DNA from: CAYMAZ01 sp964526285
GTDB taxonomy: Bacteria > Bacteroidota > Bacteroidia > Bacteroidales > DTU049
DNA length: 28,968 nucleotides
Direction: 5' to 3'
Assembly: GCA_964526285.1 (NCBI GenBank)
Contig: CAZGIW010000050.1
Span: 1 to 28,968, forward strand
The notes beneath the pieces were generated by a model that was not told the origin of the DNA, did no database searches, and worked only from the letters and a program-made list of their open reading frames with translations. The translations under genes and the position numbers were made by a program. This document shows, piece after piece, positions 14,624 to 23,290 of this stretch (positions within the stretch are counted from its first letter, which is position 1; every line of letters begins with the position of its first letter).

Positions 14624-14728
14624 TATGTACTTACCGGTCATGGCAAAAGACATTATCACGAACTGACAGAACACGAAAGGAAGAATATTTTGATTACGCA
14701 GTCGTTGCGAAGTGGGATGAAGGTAATT
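14624..14728 (+). repeat. Displaced copy of the gmhB 3' end
   Basis: About 96% identical to 13944-14048 in the same orientation. It sits between the truncated HEPN remnant and the truncated ORF6N gene, and it forms both breakpoints. Confidence 0.9.
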
Positions 14729-15085
14729 TTCCACAAAAGCCCTTATAATACTTATGCTTACATGAACAGCAATGCTACTTTTTAGAACAGAACTAAGCAT
14801 TGATACACCTTGTGCTGTGAAAACATAAGGTAGTTTTCTTCGCCCACCATGTTCTGAACTTGAAATCACAAATTGTGATATCAAGATACTGTCGAATTCA
14901 TTATTTGATAGTTGGAACATAAAATCGATTGGAAATCGATCCAAGTTCCTTTTCACAGCTTGATTAAGAACTCTAGTTTCCACCTGATACATCTCAGCCA
15001 AATCGATGTCCAATATAACTTGCACACCTCGAATTGTAAAAATTCTGTTTTGAATGTTTGTTGAAATCGATATTGATTTTTCAAT
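14729..15085 (-). pseudogene. ORF6N-domain protein, truncated
   Basis: The minus-strand frame encodes a clear ORF6N (KilA-N-like) DNA-binding domain: RIFTIRGVQVILDIDLAEMY, LNQAVKRNLDRFPIDFMFQL, GGRRKLPYVFTAQGVSMLSS and a final IIRAFVEN. Such proteins are often phage or mobile-element regulators. The domain continues upstream of the only usable start (GTG at 15025), through at least residue I at 15085, but no ATG, GTG or TTG precedes it before a stop codon. At the other end the coding sequence is cut at about 14729 by the gmhB-derived repeat; beyond it the frame is merely antisense gmhB. The gene is probably dead. Confidence 0.75.
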
Positions 15086-15144
15086 AAAAAAACTTCCACC
15101 TCTCCTTCGCTTTATTTACCCATAGTTGAGCAGCAAGGTTTTTC

Positions 15145-16242
15145 CTACTCCAAATCAGAGAAATATGCAAGTCTTTTCCCCGTTTTTGCATCAAAAATCT
15201 GAAGATAATTGCATGAAGCTTCATTCCCTTCCATAATGATTTTGTCCATATACATGCTTAAGGTCACCTTGTTGTAATATTTTGAATGTGACACCATCGG
15301 CTGCTTCACGTCACCTGTCCACACAAGTTTTTCCTCAATCAGGTCATAACAATATAAAGTTGCTCCAGAAGCAATAGGATGATAATTTGAAAAAAACAAA
15401 AGATTTCCATGAAGCAATGTCTCAAAATATGATTCACCATATTGAAGCATAAAGGATATCTCTTTCCCTGACTTCAAATTGATATTGTAGTTGTTTTTTC
15501 CTTCTTCCGAAATGAAGCCTGCAAGTGTTGATTCTTCTTCATCTAAAATAACCCCGCATGAAGCTTTGCCATAGACTTTAGTGGAAAAATCTTCCATAGA
15601 AAGGACAACAGTTTGCAACTTTTCAGAAGAATAAATATTTGAAGAAAAGACTATCTGACTTGGTGTTATATACTGGAGATAAACATATCTGTGATGATAA
15701 TCGGTGTCAGGCTCAGGATGTGTTACATAGGTATGCTCAATTTGTGTTTGCATCAGCATTTCTCCGGTCTTACTGTATTTGTAGATTGAATAATGCGTTG
15801 TGTACATGTCTTCTAATATGAGAATCACTTCATCCCCAAATGGAATCAGTCCTGCTGAATACATATGTACATCGGGAAGCGGAGATGCCACAGGTAAAGG
15901 AATTATTATCTTCTTTTTTGTGCTTTCTGTGATTTTCATCTCGTATTTTTCATCCTGAGAATTTATACTCAGCACAAAAGACCTGTCTCCAACAGTGACT
16001 GAATCTGAAATTTGATTGCCACTGAAGCGGTGTGAATATTTTGAACAGTTTTTAAAATCTTTTGCAGGGATACCATCAATCAGCAATGCATTCATGTTAT
16101 CGAGATCTACATAATAGCCCTGAAACGGGTAGAGATTGCTGCATTCCTGTGAGGAATAACTGGTTTTTGCTGACTCAACAGTTTGTGTTTTGTGAAAACA
16201 GGAACATAGAACAAGCAAAATAATGGGGAAAATGAGTTGCAT
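15145..16242 (-). CDS. Lipoprotein, probable beta-propeller
   Basis: I do not recognise a named family. The 365-residue product starts with a short lipoprotein-like signal (MQLIFPIILLVLCSC, Cys15 the probable lipidation site), so it is likely anchored to a membrane on the periplasmic side. The rest is rich in short beta strands with recurrent aromatic/Asp motifs (SIYKYSKTGEMLMQTQ, LYCYDLIEEKLVWTGD, YLQIFDAKTGKRLAYF), suggesting a PQQ-like or WD-type propeller. A -7-like box (TAACTTTG on the minus strand, 16307-16314) lies 65 bases upstream. It stands alone, next to the accessory region. Confidence 0.75.
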   Translation of the reverse strand: MQLIFPIILLVLCSCFHKTQTVESAKTSYSSQECSNLYPFQGYYVDLDNMNALLIDGIPAKDFKNCSKYSHRFSGNQISDSVTVGDRSFVLSINSQDEKYEMKITESTKKKIIIPLPVASPLPDVHMYSAGLIPFGDEVILILEDMYTTHYSIYKYSKTGEMLMQTQIEHTYVTHPEPDTDYHHRYVYLQYITPSQIVFSSNIYSSEKLQTVVLSMEDFSTKVYGKASCGVILDEEESTLAGFISEEGKNNYNINLKSGKEISFMLQYGESYFETLLHGNLLFFSNYHPIASGATLYCYDLIEEKLVWTGDVKQPMVSHSKYYNKVTLSMYMDKIIMEGNEASCNYLQIFDAKTGKRLAYFSDLE

Positions 16243-16306
16243 GGTATTATTTTTTTAAAGAAGTTGTTGATGTGTAAAACAATAAAATTGCATAAATTAT
16301 TTCTTT

Positions 16307-16314
16307 CAAAGTTA
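16307..16314 (-). promoter_or_regulatory. Possible -7 box for the lipoprotein gene
   Basis: The minus strand reads TAACTTTG, matching TAnnTTTG, 65 bases before the ATG at 16242. The distance is long and no -33 partner is clear. Confidence 0.35.
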
Positions 16315-16405
16315 TTCTTTTTCAAGATATAAATTAGAAAGGTGCTCTCAATCAAATTATGGTTTTAAAACGGGTCAGGTTAATTTTCTGGGGGGATAAA
16401 GTCAA

Positions 16406-16440
16406 AAGATAGAAAATAGAAGATAGAAAATAGAAGATAG
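16406..16440 (+). repeat. Perfect AARATAG heptamer array
   Basis: Five exact 7-base units alternate AAGATAG and AAAATAG. This is the same repeat unit that brackets the four-helix-bundle genes 6 kb away, but no such gene is adjacent here. Confidence 0.85.
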
Positions 16441-16513
16441 AAAAATTGGATTTGGGAGTTATAAATTGGTTAAAACGTCCCAAGGGGATGTCGATGTCAA
16501 AGCCCGGAGTTCA

Positions 16514-16659
16514 TGAGGCTGTCTCAAAACCAATATCTACCGGAAATTATTATTGCCCCAACTTTAGGGTGTGCGCTGATTTTCAGCGACTTACTCCCTT
16601 TAGGGAAGGGGCAAATAAGTCGGTGAAAATCAAAAAATGGGCGTTTTGATACAGCCTCA
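16514..16659. mobile_element. MITE-like element with 17-bp terminal inverted repeats
   Basis: TGAGGCTGTCTCAAAAC at 16514-16530 pairs with the inverted copy at 16643-16659 with one mismatch. Inside, 16578-16593 and 16616-16631 form a second inverted pair (15 of 16 matching), so the 146-bp element could fold into a long hairpin. Termini of this type (GAGGCTGTCTCAAAA) resemble ends of some IS families, possibly IS1182-like, from memory. There is no coding capacity, and no clear target-site duplication was found. Confidence 0.55.
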
Positions 16660-16925
16660 GGCTAGGGGATTTTGAAACGGCTTAGCCTTGCAATGGCGTT
16701 TTTCGGTATACGTTTGCGAGGTGCGAAACGAAATTACGGCATACGGATTTCGGATAGTGAACACAATATTTTACCATGTAATGCATAGAAGCCGAATACC
16801 GATTAACTCAACCGTTACGCGCTTCCCTGACGAACACCGTATAACGCAAAAAACAGATTGTTGCTGGCAGTAACGAAATTTTTTAAAAAGTTGCTATGTT
16901 GTTTTTTTTTAATCATGCAGTATCA

Positions 16926-19900
16926 CTAACAAATCTCCCCAGATTTTTTACTTGTCCCTTTAAAACTCCCATTATCACTTCTGCCTTCATTTGCAACTTC
17001 TGCCTCAACCAAACCCTTTAGCAGATTAACTCCCGACTCCACAGTTTCGATGCCGGCAAATACAATATACAACTGTCCTTTATCGCTTTGTTTCATGATG
17101 CAGGTTTTGGGATTGCTGAACACATATTGCAAAATTCGACCATATACTTCGGAGTTGAAGAAACGTTCGTCTTTGGTTTCATAAAAATAAGCCTTCATTT
17201 TTGCAGCTTTTAGCAAAATTTTCACAATGCCTGCTTTTCGGGCAAGCCACCTGAGTCTTACTGCATATATCAACTCTGTTACCTGTTGGGGCATTTTACC
17301 AAAACGATCGCGCAATCTGCCTTCAAAGGCCTTTAACTGCTTTTCGCTTTGCAGTGAATCAAGGTCTTTATATAATGCCAGGCGTTCATTAAAATTGCTC
17401 ACATAATTATCGGGGATGAGCAAACTCATGTCTGTTTCAAGCATACATTCCTTTACAAACTGTGAAGGGTCTGAATAATCAGGTTCCTCATTCATCTGTT
17501 CCTGCCGAATTTCATCCAGTGCCTCGTCAAGAATTTTTTTATACATCTCATAACCAATTTCGGTGATGAACCCACTTTGTTCGGCCCCAAGCAAATTTCC
17601 GGCACCCCTGATGTCCAAATCGCGCATGGCAATTTGCAAACCACTTCCCAAATCGGAAAACTCGATGAGTGCCTTAATGCGTTTTCTCGACTGTTCGCTG
17701 AGCATTACAGGAGGAGGAGTGATGAGATAACAAAAAGCTTTTTTATTGGAGCGCCCCACACGTCCTCTCAGCTGATGCAAATCACTCAGTCCGAAATTCT
17801 GTGCTTCATTGATAATCATGGTGTTGGCATTGGGAATATCAATACCCGACTCAATTATTGCCGTTGAAACAAACACTTCAAATTTTCCTTCAATAAATTC
17901 AAGCACAATTTTTTCAAGTTCCTTTCCATCCATTTGCCCGTGTCCGGTTTCAACTTTTACTCCGGGACAAATATTACGAACCATACGGGCTATTTCCTCA
18001 ATGTTTTGTATCTTATTGTTAATAAAAAACACCTGTCCACCACGGTTTACCTCATACATAATGGCTTCGGAGATACGCCGCGGATTAAAACTGATAATCT
18101 CTGTATGAACAGGCTGACGGTTGGGTGGAGGAGTGTTGATAACAGATAGATCTCTTGCTCCCATGAGAGAAAACTGGAGTGTGCGCGGAATGGGCGTTGC
18201 AGTTAGTGTCAGTGTATCAACATTCACTTTCAGCTGCCTGATTTTCTCCTTTGCAGCCACCCCGAATTTTTGTTCTTCATCAATCACCAGCAACCCCAAA
18301 TCCTTGAACTCCACATCCTTGCCAAGTAATTTATGTGTTCCGATAATGATGTCTGTGGCGCCACTTCTCAGTTCATCCAGCACCTGTTTTGTGCTTGCTG
18401 CTGTGCGGAATCTGTTAAGATATTCAACCTTCACAGGAAATTCTTTCAGCCTCTGTGAAAATGTATGATAATGCTGCAATGCCAGAATTGTTGTGGGGAC
18501 AAGTATAGCCGTTTGTTTTCCACTCACTGCTGCCTTAAAAGCAGCTCTGATTGCCACCTCTGTTTTTCCAAAACCCACATCGCCACACACCAGCCTGTCC
18601 ATGGGAAATTCAGCTTCCATGTCAGTTTTCACATCATGACTGGACTTTGCCTGGTCTTCAGTGTCTTCAAACATAAAAGATGCTTCAAGTTCATATTGCA
18701 TATAAGAATCTGGTGCAAAGGCAAAGCCTTGAGATTTTTTGCGTTCGGCATATAACTTAATCAGTTCTTTGGCAATATCCTTTACTCTTGATTTGGCCTT
18801 GTACTTCTTTTGTTCCCAAATACGGGAACCAATTTTATCAAGTTGAGGAGGTGTGCCGTCCTTGCCTGAGTATTTTGAAATCTTGTGCAGCGAATGAATG
18901 CTGATGCACAATACGCCATTATTTTTGTAAACAATTCGTATTGCTTCCTGCTCTTTGCCGTTTATCTCTTCTTTTTCAAGTCCGGCATACTGCCCCACAC
19001 CATAATCAATGTGCACCACATAATCACCCGGATGAATGTTTTGCAAATCTCTGATAGTTAATGCCTCAACACTTGAGTGCCTTTCGGAAAACCGGAATCT
19101 GTGATAACGTTCTGATATCTGATGATCGGTGAGAAATGCGATTTTTTTCGCATTATCAATAAACCCACTGTGCAAAGATTGTTTCACAAACTGAATGTTT
19201 TGATATACCTTTTGCTCTTCCCTCACTTCAATATCCTCAATGATGGCATCGAGTCGTTTTATCTGCGAATCGTTTTCACAAAAGATGAATGTTTTAACAG
19301 TTTGATCTCTGAAATTACAAAGCGCTTCAAACAATACATCAAAATTCTTTGCAAACTGAGGATGTGGTTTTATTTGAAAATCAGTAAGCATCTGATTTGA
19401 AAGCGGTGGTTGAGAAAAATGTTCAACAAATGAAAAATCAGCTATTTTTTTTGAAAACTCCGACGACTTTAAAAAATCTTTCAGGATGGGATTAATATCT
19501 GTTTCTTCTTTAAATTCGTATTCATTAAATTTTTCAAACTCAACATCAATACAATTTATACATTCATCAAGAGGAATAGTCCAAAACATTGTATCACGAG
19601 GCAAAACGTCAAACACACTGATTTTGCTTCCAGAATCAAATTGTGCTGTGTTTGGCAGAATCATAATTTTTTTGTGCATTTCAACAGATTCTTGAGAATA
19701 TGGGTTGAAACTACGTATGCTTTCTACTTCGTCACCTGAAAATTCAATTCTGAATGGACGGTCGTGCGAATAGGCAAACACATCAATAATTCCACCACGC
19801 ACAGCAAAATAGCCGGGTTCGTAAACAAAATCTACCTGAGTAAACTCGTAGGAATGAAATAGTTCTGTCATAAAATCCATGGATACTGCTTCGCCAACAG

Positions 19901-20360
19901 AAAGACTCATCGCTGCTTCGGAAATATCTCTGCGTGATACGACTGGTTCAATAAAACTTTCGGGACAACAAACCACAATAAGGGGAGATTTTCGTTTGGC
20001 CAGTCTGTAGAGGATGGTGCTCCGGTAAAGCACATTCAGGTTGTCATGATTTACAAAATCATAAGGATTATTATATGATGGCGGAAAGAACAAAATTTTC
20101 TTTACATCGGGATCTTTCTGAGTATCTCCGAAAAGTGTTTCCAAATCATTCATCATATGCAAAGCCGATTCCCTGTCAGGCATAATCACAAACACCGGTT
20201 TCTCAATGTGTTTTTTCACTTCATAGAGCACAAAAGCAGATGAAGATCCTGGCAGACCGCACACAGCAACGTTTCCCGAAGGACTTTGCTCAATGTTTTG
20301 CACAAGATCTGCTAAGCGGTTGTCATTGTTGAGAAAATCTGCTACTGAAGAATGATCCAC
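16926..20360 (-). CDS. mfd: Transcription-repair coupling factor Mfd
   Basis: The 1144-residue ATP-dependent translocase removes stalled RNA polymerase from DNA lesions and recruits UvrA. The N-terminal UvrB-like region spans about 1-400 (FFPPSYNNPYDFVNHDNLNV, EPGYFAVRGGIIDVFAYS). The RNA-polymerase interaction domain is at about 444-500 (GDYVVHIDYGVGQYAGLE). The RecG-like motor has Walker A GDVGFGKT (593-600), DEEQ (694-697), and motif IV-VI elements including LHQLRGRVGR. A C-terminal TRCF domain follows. Length is normal. The start is GTG at 20360: an in-frame stop lies 24 bases upstream and there is no nearby ATG. A TAnnTTTG box sits 17 bases before it. Confidence 0.97.
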   Translation of the reverse strand: MDHSSVADFLNNDNRLADLVQNIEQSPSGNVAVCGLPGSSSAFVLYEVKKHIEKPVFVIMPDRESALHMMNDLETLFGDTQKDPDVKKILFFPPSYNNPYDFVNHDNLNVLYRSTILYRLAKRKSPLIVVCCPESFIEPVVSRRDISEAAMSLSVGEAVSMDFMTELFHSYEFTQVDFVYEPGYFAVRGGIIDVFAYSHDRPFRIEFSGDEVESIRSFNPYSQESVEMHKKIMILPNTAQFDSGSKISVFDVLPRDTMFWTIPLDECINCIDVEFEKFNEYEFKEETDINPILKDFLKSSEFSKKIADFSFVEHFSQPPLSNQMLTDFQIKPHPQFAKNFDVLFEALCNFRDQTVKTFIFCENDSQIKRLDAIIEDIEVREEQKVYQNIQFVKQSLHSGFIDNAKKIAFLTDHQISERYHRFRFSERHSSVEALTIRDLQNIHPGDYVVHIDYGVGQYAGLEKEEINGKEQEAIRIVYKNNGVLCISIHSLHKISKYSGKDGTPPQLDKIGSRIWEQKKYKAKSRVKDIAKELIKLYAERKKSQGFAFAPDSYMQYELEASFMFEDTEDQAKSSHDVKTDMEAEFPMDRLVCGDVGFGKTEVAIRAAFKAAVSGKQTAILVPTTILALQHYHTFSQRLKEFPVKVEYLNRFRTAASTKQVLDELRSGATDIIIGTHKLLGKDVEFKDLGLLVIDEEQKFGVAAKEKIRQLKVNVDTLTLTATPIPRTLQFSLMGARDLSVINTPPPNRQPVHTEIISFNPRRISEAIMYEVNRGGQVFFINNKIQNIEEIARMVRNICPGVKVETGHGQMDGKELEKIVLEFIEGKFEVFVSTAIIESGIDIPNANTMIINEAQNFGLSDLHQLRGRVGRSNKKAFCYLITPPPVMLSEQSRKRIKALIEFSDLGSGLQIAMRDLDIRGAGNLLGAEQSGFITEIGYEMYKKILDEALDEIRQEQMNEEPDYSDPSQFVKECMLETDMSLLIPDNYVSNFNERLALYKDLDSLQSEKQLKAFEGRLRDRFGKMPQQVTELIYAVRLRWLARKAGIVKILLKAAKMKAYFYETKDERFFNSEVYGRILQYVFSNPKTCIMKQSDKGQLYIVFAGIETVESGVNLLKGLVEAEVANEGRSDNGSFKGTSKKSGEIC

Positions 20361-20376
20361 CTGATTGAATTTGCTG

Positions 20377-20384
20377 CAAATTTA
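20377..20384 (-). promoter_or_regulatory. -7 box for mfd
   Basis: The minus strand reads TAAATTTG, matching TAnnTTTG, 17 bases before the GTG start, giving a leader of about 10 bases. It supports the GTG start. No -33 element is clear. Confidence 0.5.
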
Positions 20385-20436
20385 CGAAGGATTGTGGAGA
20401 AGGAGGGTATTAAGGCTTATTTGAGGGGACAAATTT

Positions 20437-20457
20437 GAATAATGAATAATGAATAAT
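20437..20457 (+). repeat. Second type of heptamer repeat (GAATAAT)3
   Basis: Three exact GAATAAT units lie between mfd and parC, trailing into GAATGTTGAATTGAGAATT. The sequence differs from AARATAG but the 7-base period is the same. Confidence 0.75.
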
Positions 20458-20553
20458 GAATGTTGAATTGAGAATTGTTTATGTTATGGTTTTGATTTTC
20501 TGAGTTTCCCTCTTCATAATAGGTTTTTCTATCAGGAACCATCTTTTTCATCT

Positions 20554-23265
20554 TTACAAATCCAGATCAAACAAGGTCATTTGTTCTGTACTGCTCTTGT
20601 CGTCAGCATCATTATCTTTTGAAGGATTATTATCTTTTTTCTCAACGGTTTTGTCGGGAGTTTCTTCTTCTGGTGTTTCTACTGTTGTTTCAGTTTCGTC
20701 AAATTGCTGTTCGTCAGGTAATTGTTGTTCATTTTCCTGCATTTCAATCAAATCAAAGGTTTCAATTTTGTGCACAGCAATATCTTTCACAAGATTCTGG
20801 GTGAGTCGTTTTCCTTTCGCCTTCACACTTTTCACGGCAATAAATTCAGACAACACGACCACCTGATCGGGTTTTTCTTTTTTGTCTTTTTCTTTTTTAA
20901 AAACCACAGTCAGTTCAGCATCTTTATGTTCAATCAACTTAAACAGTTTGTTTCCTTCAGCAGCATCCACAAAATCAATCATTTTATTGGGAGATCCTTC
21001 GGCCTGAAAACGTTTGATATAATAGCTTTTTGTATCAGCATGATAATACACAGTGCCATAGGTATCTTTGGGGTTATATTTTCTCAGCAGTTTCAAGTCA
21101 TCATCAAAATGGATGTGCATATGGAAAGTATAAATACAAAAATTTCCGCTTTCATAAAAAGCTATTATACTGTCACTGCCTAAAAATTCTCCAAGATATT
21201 GACCCCTTTCTTCATTATTGAGACGGCGAGTTTCAAAATCATACCAAACAGGGGCTGCTTTCTGTACAGCTTTTCCTTCAACCTTGATAACCACTTTGCG
21301 AATCAGATTACGTGACAGGATATTCCCTTTTGAACTTCTTCCCTTAATTGCAATATCTGCAAAATTAAAGTCAAACTGCAGTTTTTTCAATCTGGGCTTA
21401 GGTTTGAGATGAATGGTGAGCGTTTCAGTCTCTCCAAGAGGATTTGCTGAAAAATAGACCACTGTACCCAGATTGCTTCCGCACAAATTATATTCTTTGT
21501 CTCTGATAACTCCTGATACTGAAAAACGCTTCACATAATACAACTTACTTTTAGCATCCTGATAAATTACATTGTAGGTTGTGTTTTCATCATTTCTTTT
21601 GAAAACATCCACATGAATGACTTTTTTCCCTACAAACACTTTGTCAGCAATTTTGTTCACCTGATATGTTCCGTCTTCCTTAAACGAGATAATCTCATCA
21701 ATATCAGAACAATCAGAGACAAATTCATCTTTGCGCAACCCCCATCCTGCAAACCCTTCTTCTCTGTTTACATAGAGTTTAACATTAGCAGCTGCAACAG
21801 CCGTTGCTTCAATCTGGTCAAAACTTCTCAGTTCGGTTTTACGTTCACGACCTTTGCCATATTTTTGTTTAATTTTTTGAAAAAATGCAATGGCATAATC
21901 AATCAGATTATCCAGATTTTTTTGCACTTCAGCCATATCATCTTCAAGAGACAGAATGATTTCATCGGCTTTGAAACTGTCAAATTTTGAGATCCTCTTG
22001 ATTTTTATCTCTGTCAGTTTTACAATGTCATCACGGGTGATTTCTCTGTAAAATTTCGGTTTGAAAGGTTCAAGTCCTTTATCTATTGCATCAATAACAG
22101 CCTCCCATGTTTCACACTCTTCAATATCACGGTAAATCCGTTCTTCAATAAAGATTTTTTCAAGAGAAGAAAACAGGTGATGTTCTTTCAGTTCATGCAA
22201 TTGCAGTTCCAATTCTTGCTTAAGCAATTCAAGTGTATGTTGAGTTGAAATTCTCAGCATGGTTTTCACATCCAGGAATTGTGGTTTTTGTTCATGAATG
22301 ACGCATGAATTGGGGCTGAGTGACACTTCGCAATCTGTAAAAGCATAGAGAGCATCAATTGTTTGATCAGAATTAACACCGGGTGGCAGATGAATGAGCA
22401 CTTCAACATTTGCAGCAGTATTGTCGTCAATTTTTCTGATTTTTACCTTACCTTTTTCGCTGGCATTGATAATTGAATCAATCAGAGTGCCTGTAGTAAC
22501 AGAGAATGGCAATTCTGTAATAGTCAGTGTACGTGCATCAGTTTTTGAAATTTTTGCTCTCACTCTCACCCTGCCGCCTCTCAGTCCGTTGTTATATTTT
22601 GTAACATCAGCAAATCCACCGGTTGGAAAATCGGGATAGAGTTCAAAATCCTGTTTTTTGAGAATTTTAATAGATGCATCAATGAGTTCAACAAAATTAT
22701 GCGGTAAAATTTTTGAAGCCAGTCCCACTGCAATCCCTTCAACGCCCTGAGCAAGCAGGAGAGGAAATTTCACAGGAAAACAGACAGGTTCTCTGTTTCT
22801 GCCATCGTATGAGGTTGTCCATTCGGTAATTTTGGGATTGAACACCACTTCAAGTGCAAACTTGCTAAGGCGTGCTTCAATATAACGTGGTGCAGCAGAT
22901 GAATCCCCTGTGAGGACATTTCCCCAGTTTCCCTGACAATCTATAAGTAAGTCTTTTTGTCCGAGCTGTACCAGTGCATCTCCGATTGAAGCATCTCCGT
23001 GTGGATGATACTTCATGGTTTGTCCGATAATGTTTGCTACTTTATTATATCTTCCATCATCCATTTCCTTCATGGCATGAAGAATACGCCTTTGCACAGG
23101 TTTTAACCCGTCAAGCATTTCAGGAACTGCGCGTTCAAGAATTACATAAGAAGCGTAATCCAGATACCAGTTCTCAAACATCCCTGACAACTGCATAAAC
23201 CTCTGTCTTTCTCCTTTTCCGGAGTCTCCCTGACCAGGCATTGTTCCTAAAGCATCTGCATCCAT
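20554..23265 (-). CDS. parC: DNA topoisomerase IV subunit A
   Basis: The 903-residue A subunit of the type IIA topoisomerase decatenates chromosomes with ParE. Residues 30-130 carry the winged-helix cleavage core: LKPVQRRILHAM, YHPHGDASIGDALVQ and AAPRYIEARLSK with active Tyr128. A coiled-coil and tower region follows to about 480, then a beta-propeller-like C-terminal domain and an acidic, Thr/Glu/Asp-rich tail of about 60 residues. The position equivalent to GyrA Ser83 is Ala92, as is usual, in my recollection, for Bacteroidota ParC. ParC is preferred over GyrA because the canonical GyrA box QRRGGKG is not seen. parE is not in the window. It follows the BatA-type gene by 25 bases. Confidence 0.92.
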   Translation of the reverse strand: MDADALGTMPGQGDSGKGERQRFMQLSGMFENWYLDYASYVILERAVPEMLDGLKPVQRRILHAMKEMDDGRYNKVANIIGQTMKYHPHGDASIGDALVQLGQKDLLIDCQGNWGNVLTGDSSAAPRYIEARLSKFALEVVFNPKITEWTTSYDGRNREPVCFPVKFPLLLAQGVEGIAVGLASKILPHNFVELIDASIKILKKQDFELYPDFPTGGFADVTKYNNGLRGGRVRVRAKISKTDARTLTITELPFSVTTGTLIDSIINASEKGKVKIRKIDDNTAANVEVLIHLPPGVNSDQTIDALYAFTDCEVSLSPNSCVIHEQKPQFLDVKTMLRISTQHTLELLKQELELQLHELKEHHLFSSLEKIFIEERIYRDIEECETWEAVIDAIDKGLEPFKPKFYREITRDDIVKLTEIKIKRISKFDSFKADEIILSLEDDMAEVQKNLDNLIDYAIAFFQKIKQKYGKGRERKTELRSFDQIEATAVAAANVKLYVNREEGFAGWGLRKDEFVSDCSDIDEIISFKEDGTYQVNKIADKVFVGKKVIHVDVFKRNDENTTYNVIYQDAKSKLYYVKRFSVSGVIRDKEYNLCGSNLGTVVYFSANPLGETETLTIHLKPKPRLKKLQFDFNFADIAIKGRSSKGNILSRNLIRKVVIKVEGKAVQKAAPVWYDFETRRLNNEERGQYLGEFLGSDSIIAFYESGNFCIYTFHMHIHFDDDLKLLRKYNPKDTYGTVYYHADTKSYYIKRFQAEGSPNKMIDFVDAAEGNKLFKLIEHKDAELTVVFKKEKDKKEKPDQVVVLSEFIAVKSVKAKGKRLTQNLVKDIAVHKIETFDLIEMQENEQQLPDEQQFDETETTVETPEEETPDKTVEKKDNNPSKDNDADDKSSTEQMTLFDLDL

Positions 23266-23290
23266 AGAATAAAATTTCTTTCTGTTTTTT

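Larger units (their letters stand above)
16243..16925. other. Gene-free stretch with repeats
   Basis: From left to right: an AT-rich leader with the lipoprotein gene's likely promoter box; a heptamer array (16406-16440); a MITE-like inverted repeat element (16514-16659); then about 230 bases that look richer in CG dinucleotides than the surroundings. Short frames here (for example 16446-16649 and 16688-16873) have no protein-like features and are not called. Confidence 0.65.

Noticed and set aside
14564..14728. C-terminal part of the ORF6N open frame
   Set aside because: It is antisense to the displaced gmhB fragment and HEPN remnant, so it is not a genuine ORF6N C-terminus.
16446..16873. 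Two small plus-strand open frames in the gene-free stretch
   Set aside because: They lie over the MITE-like element and the CG-rich block, and show no recognisable domain or start context.
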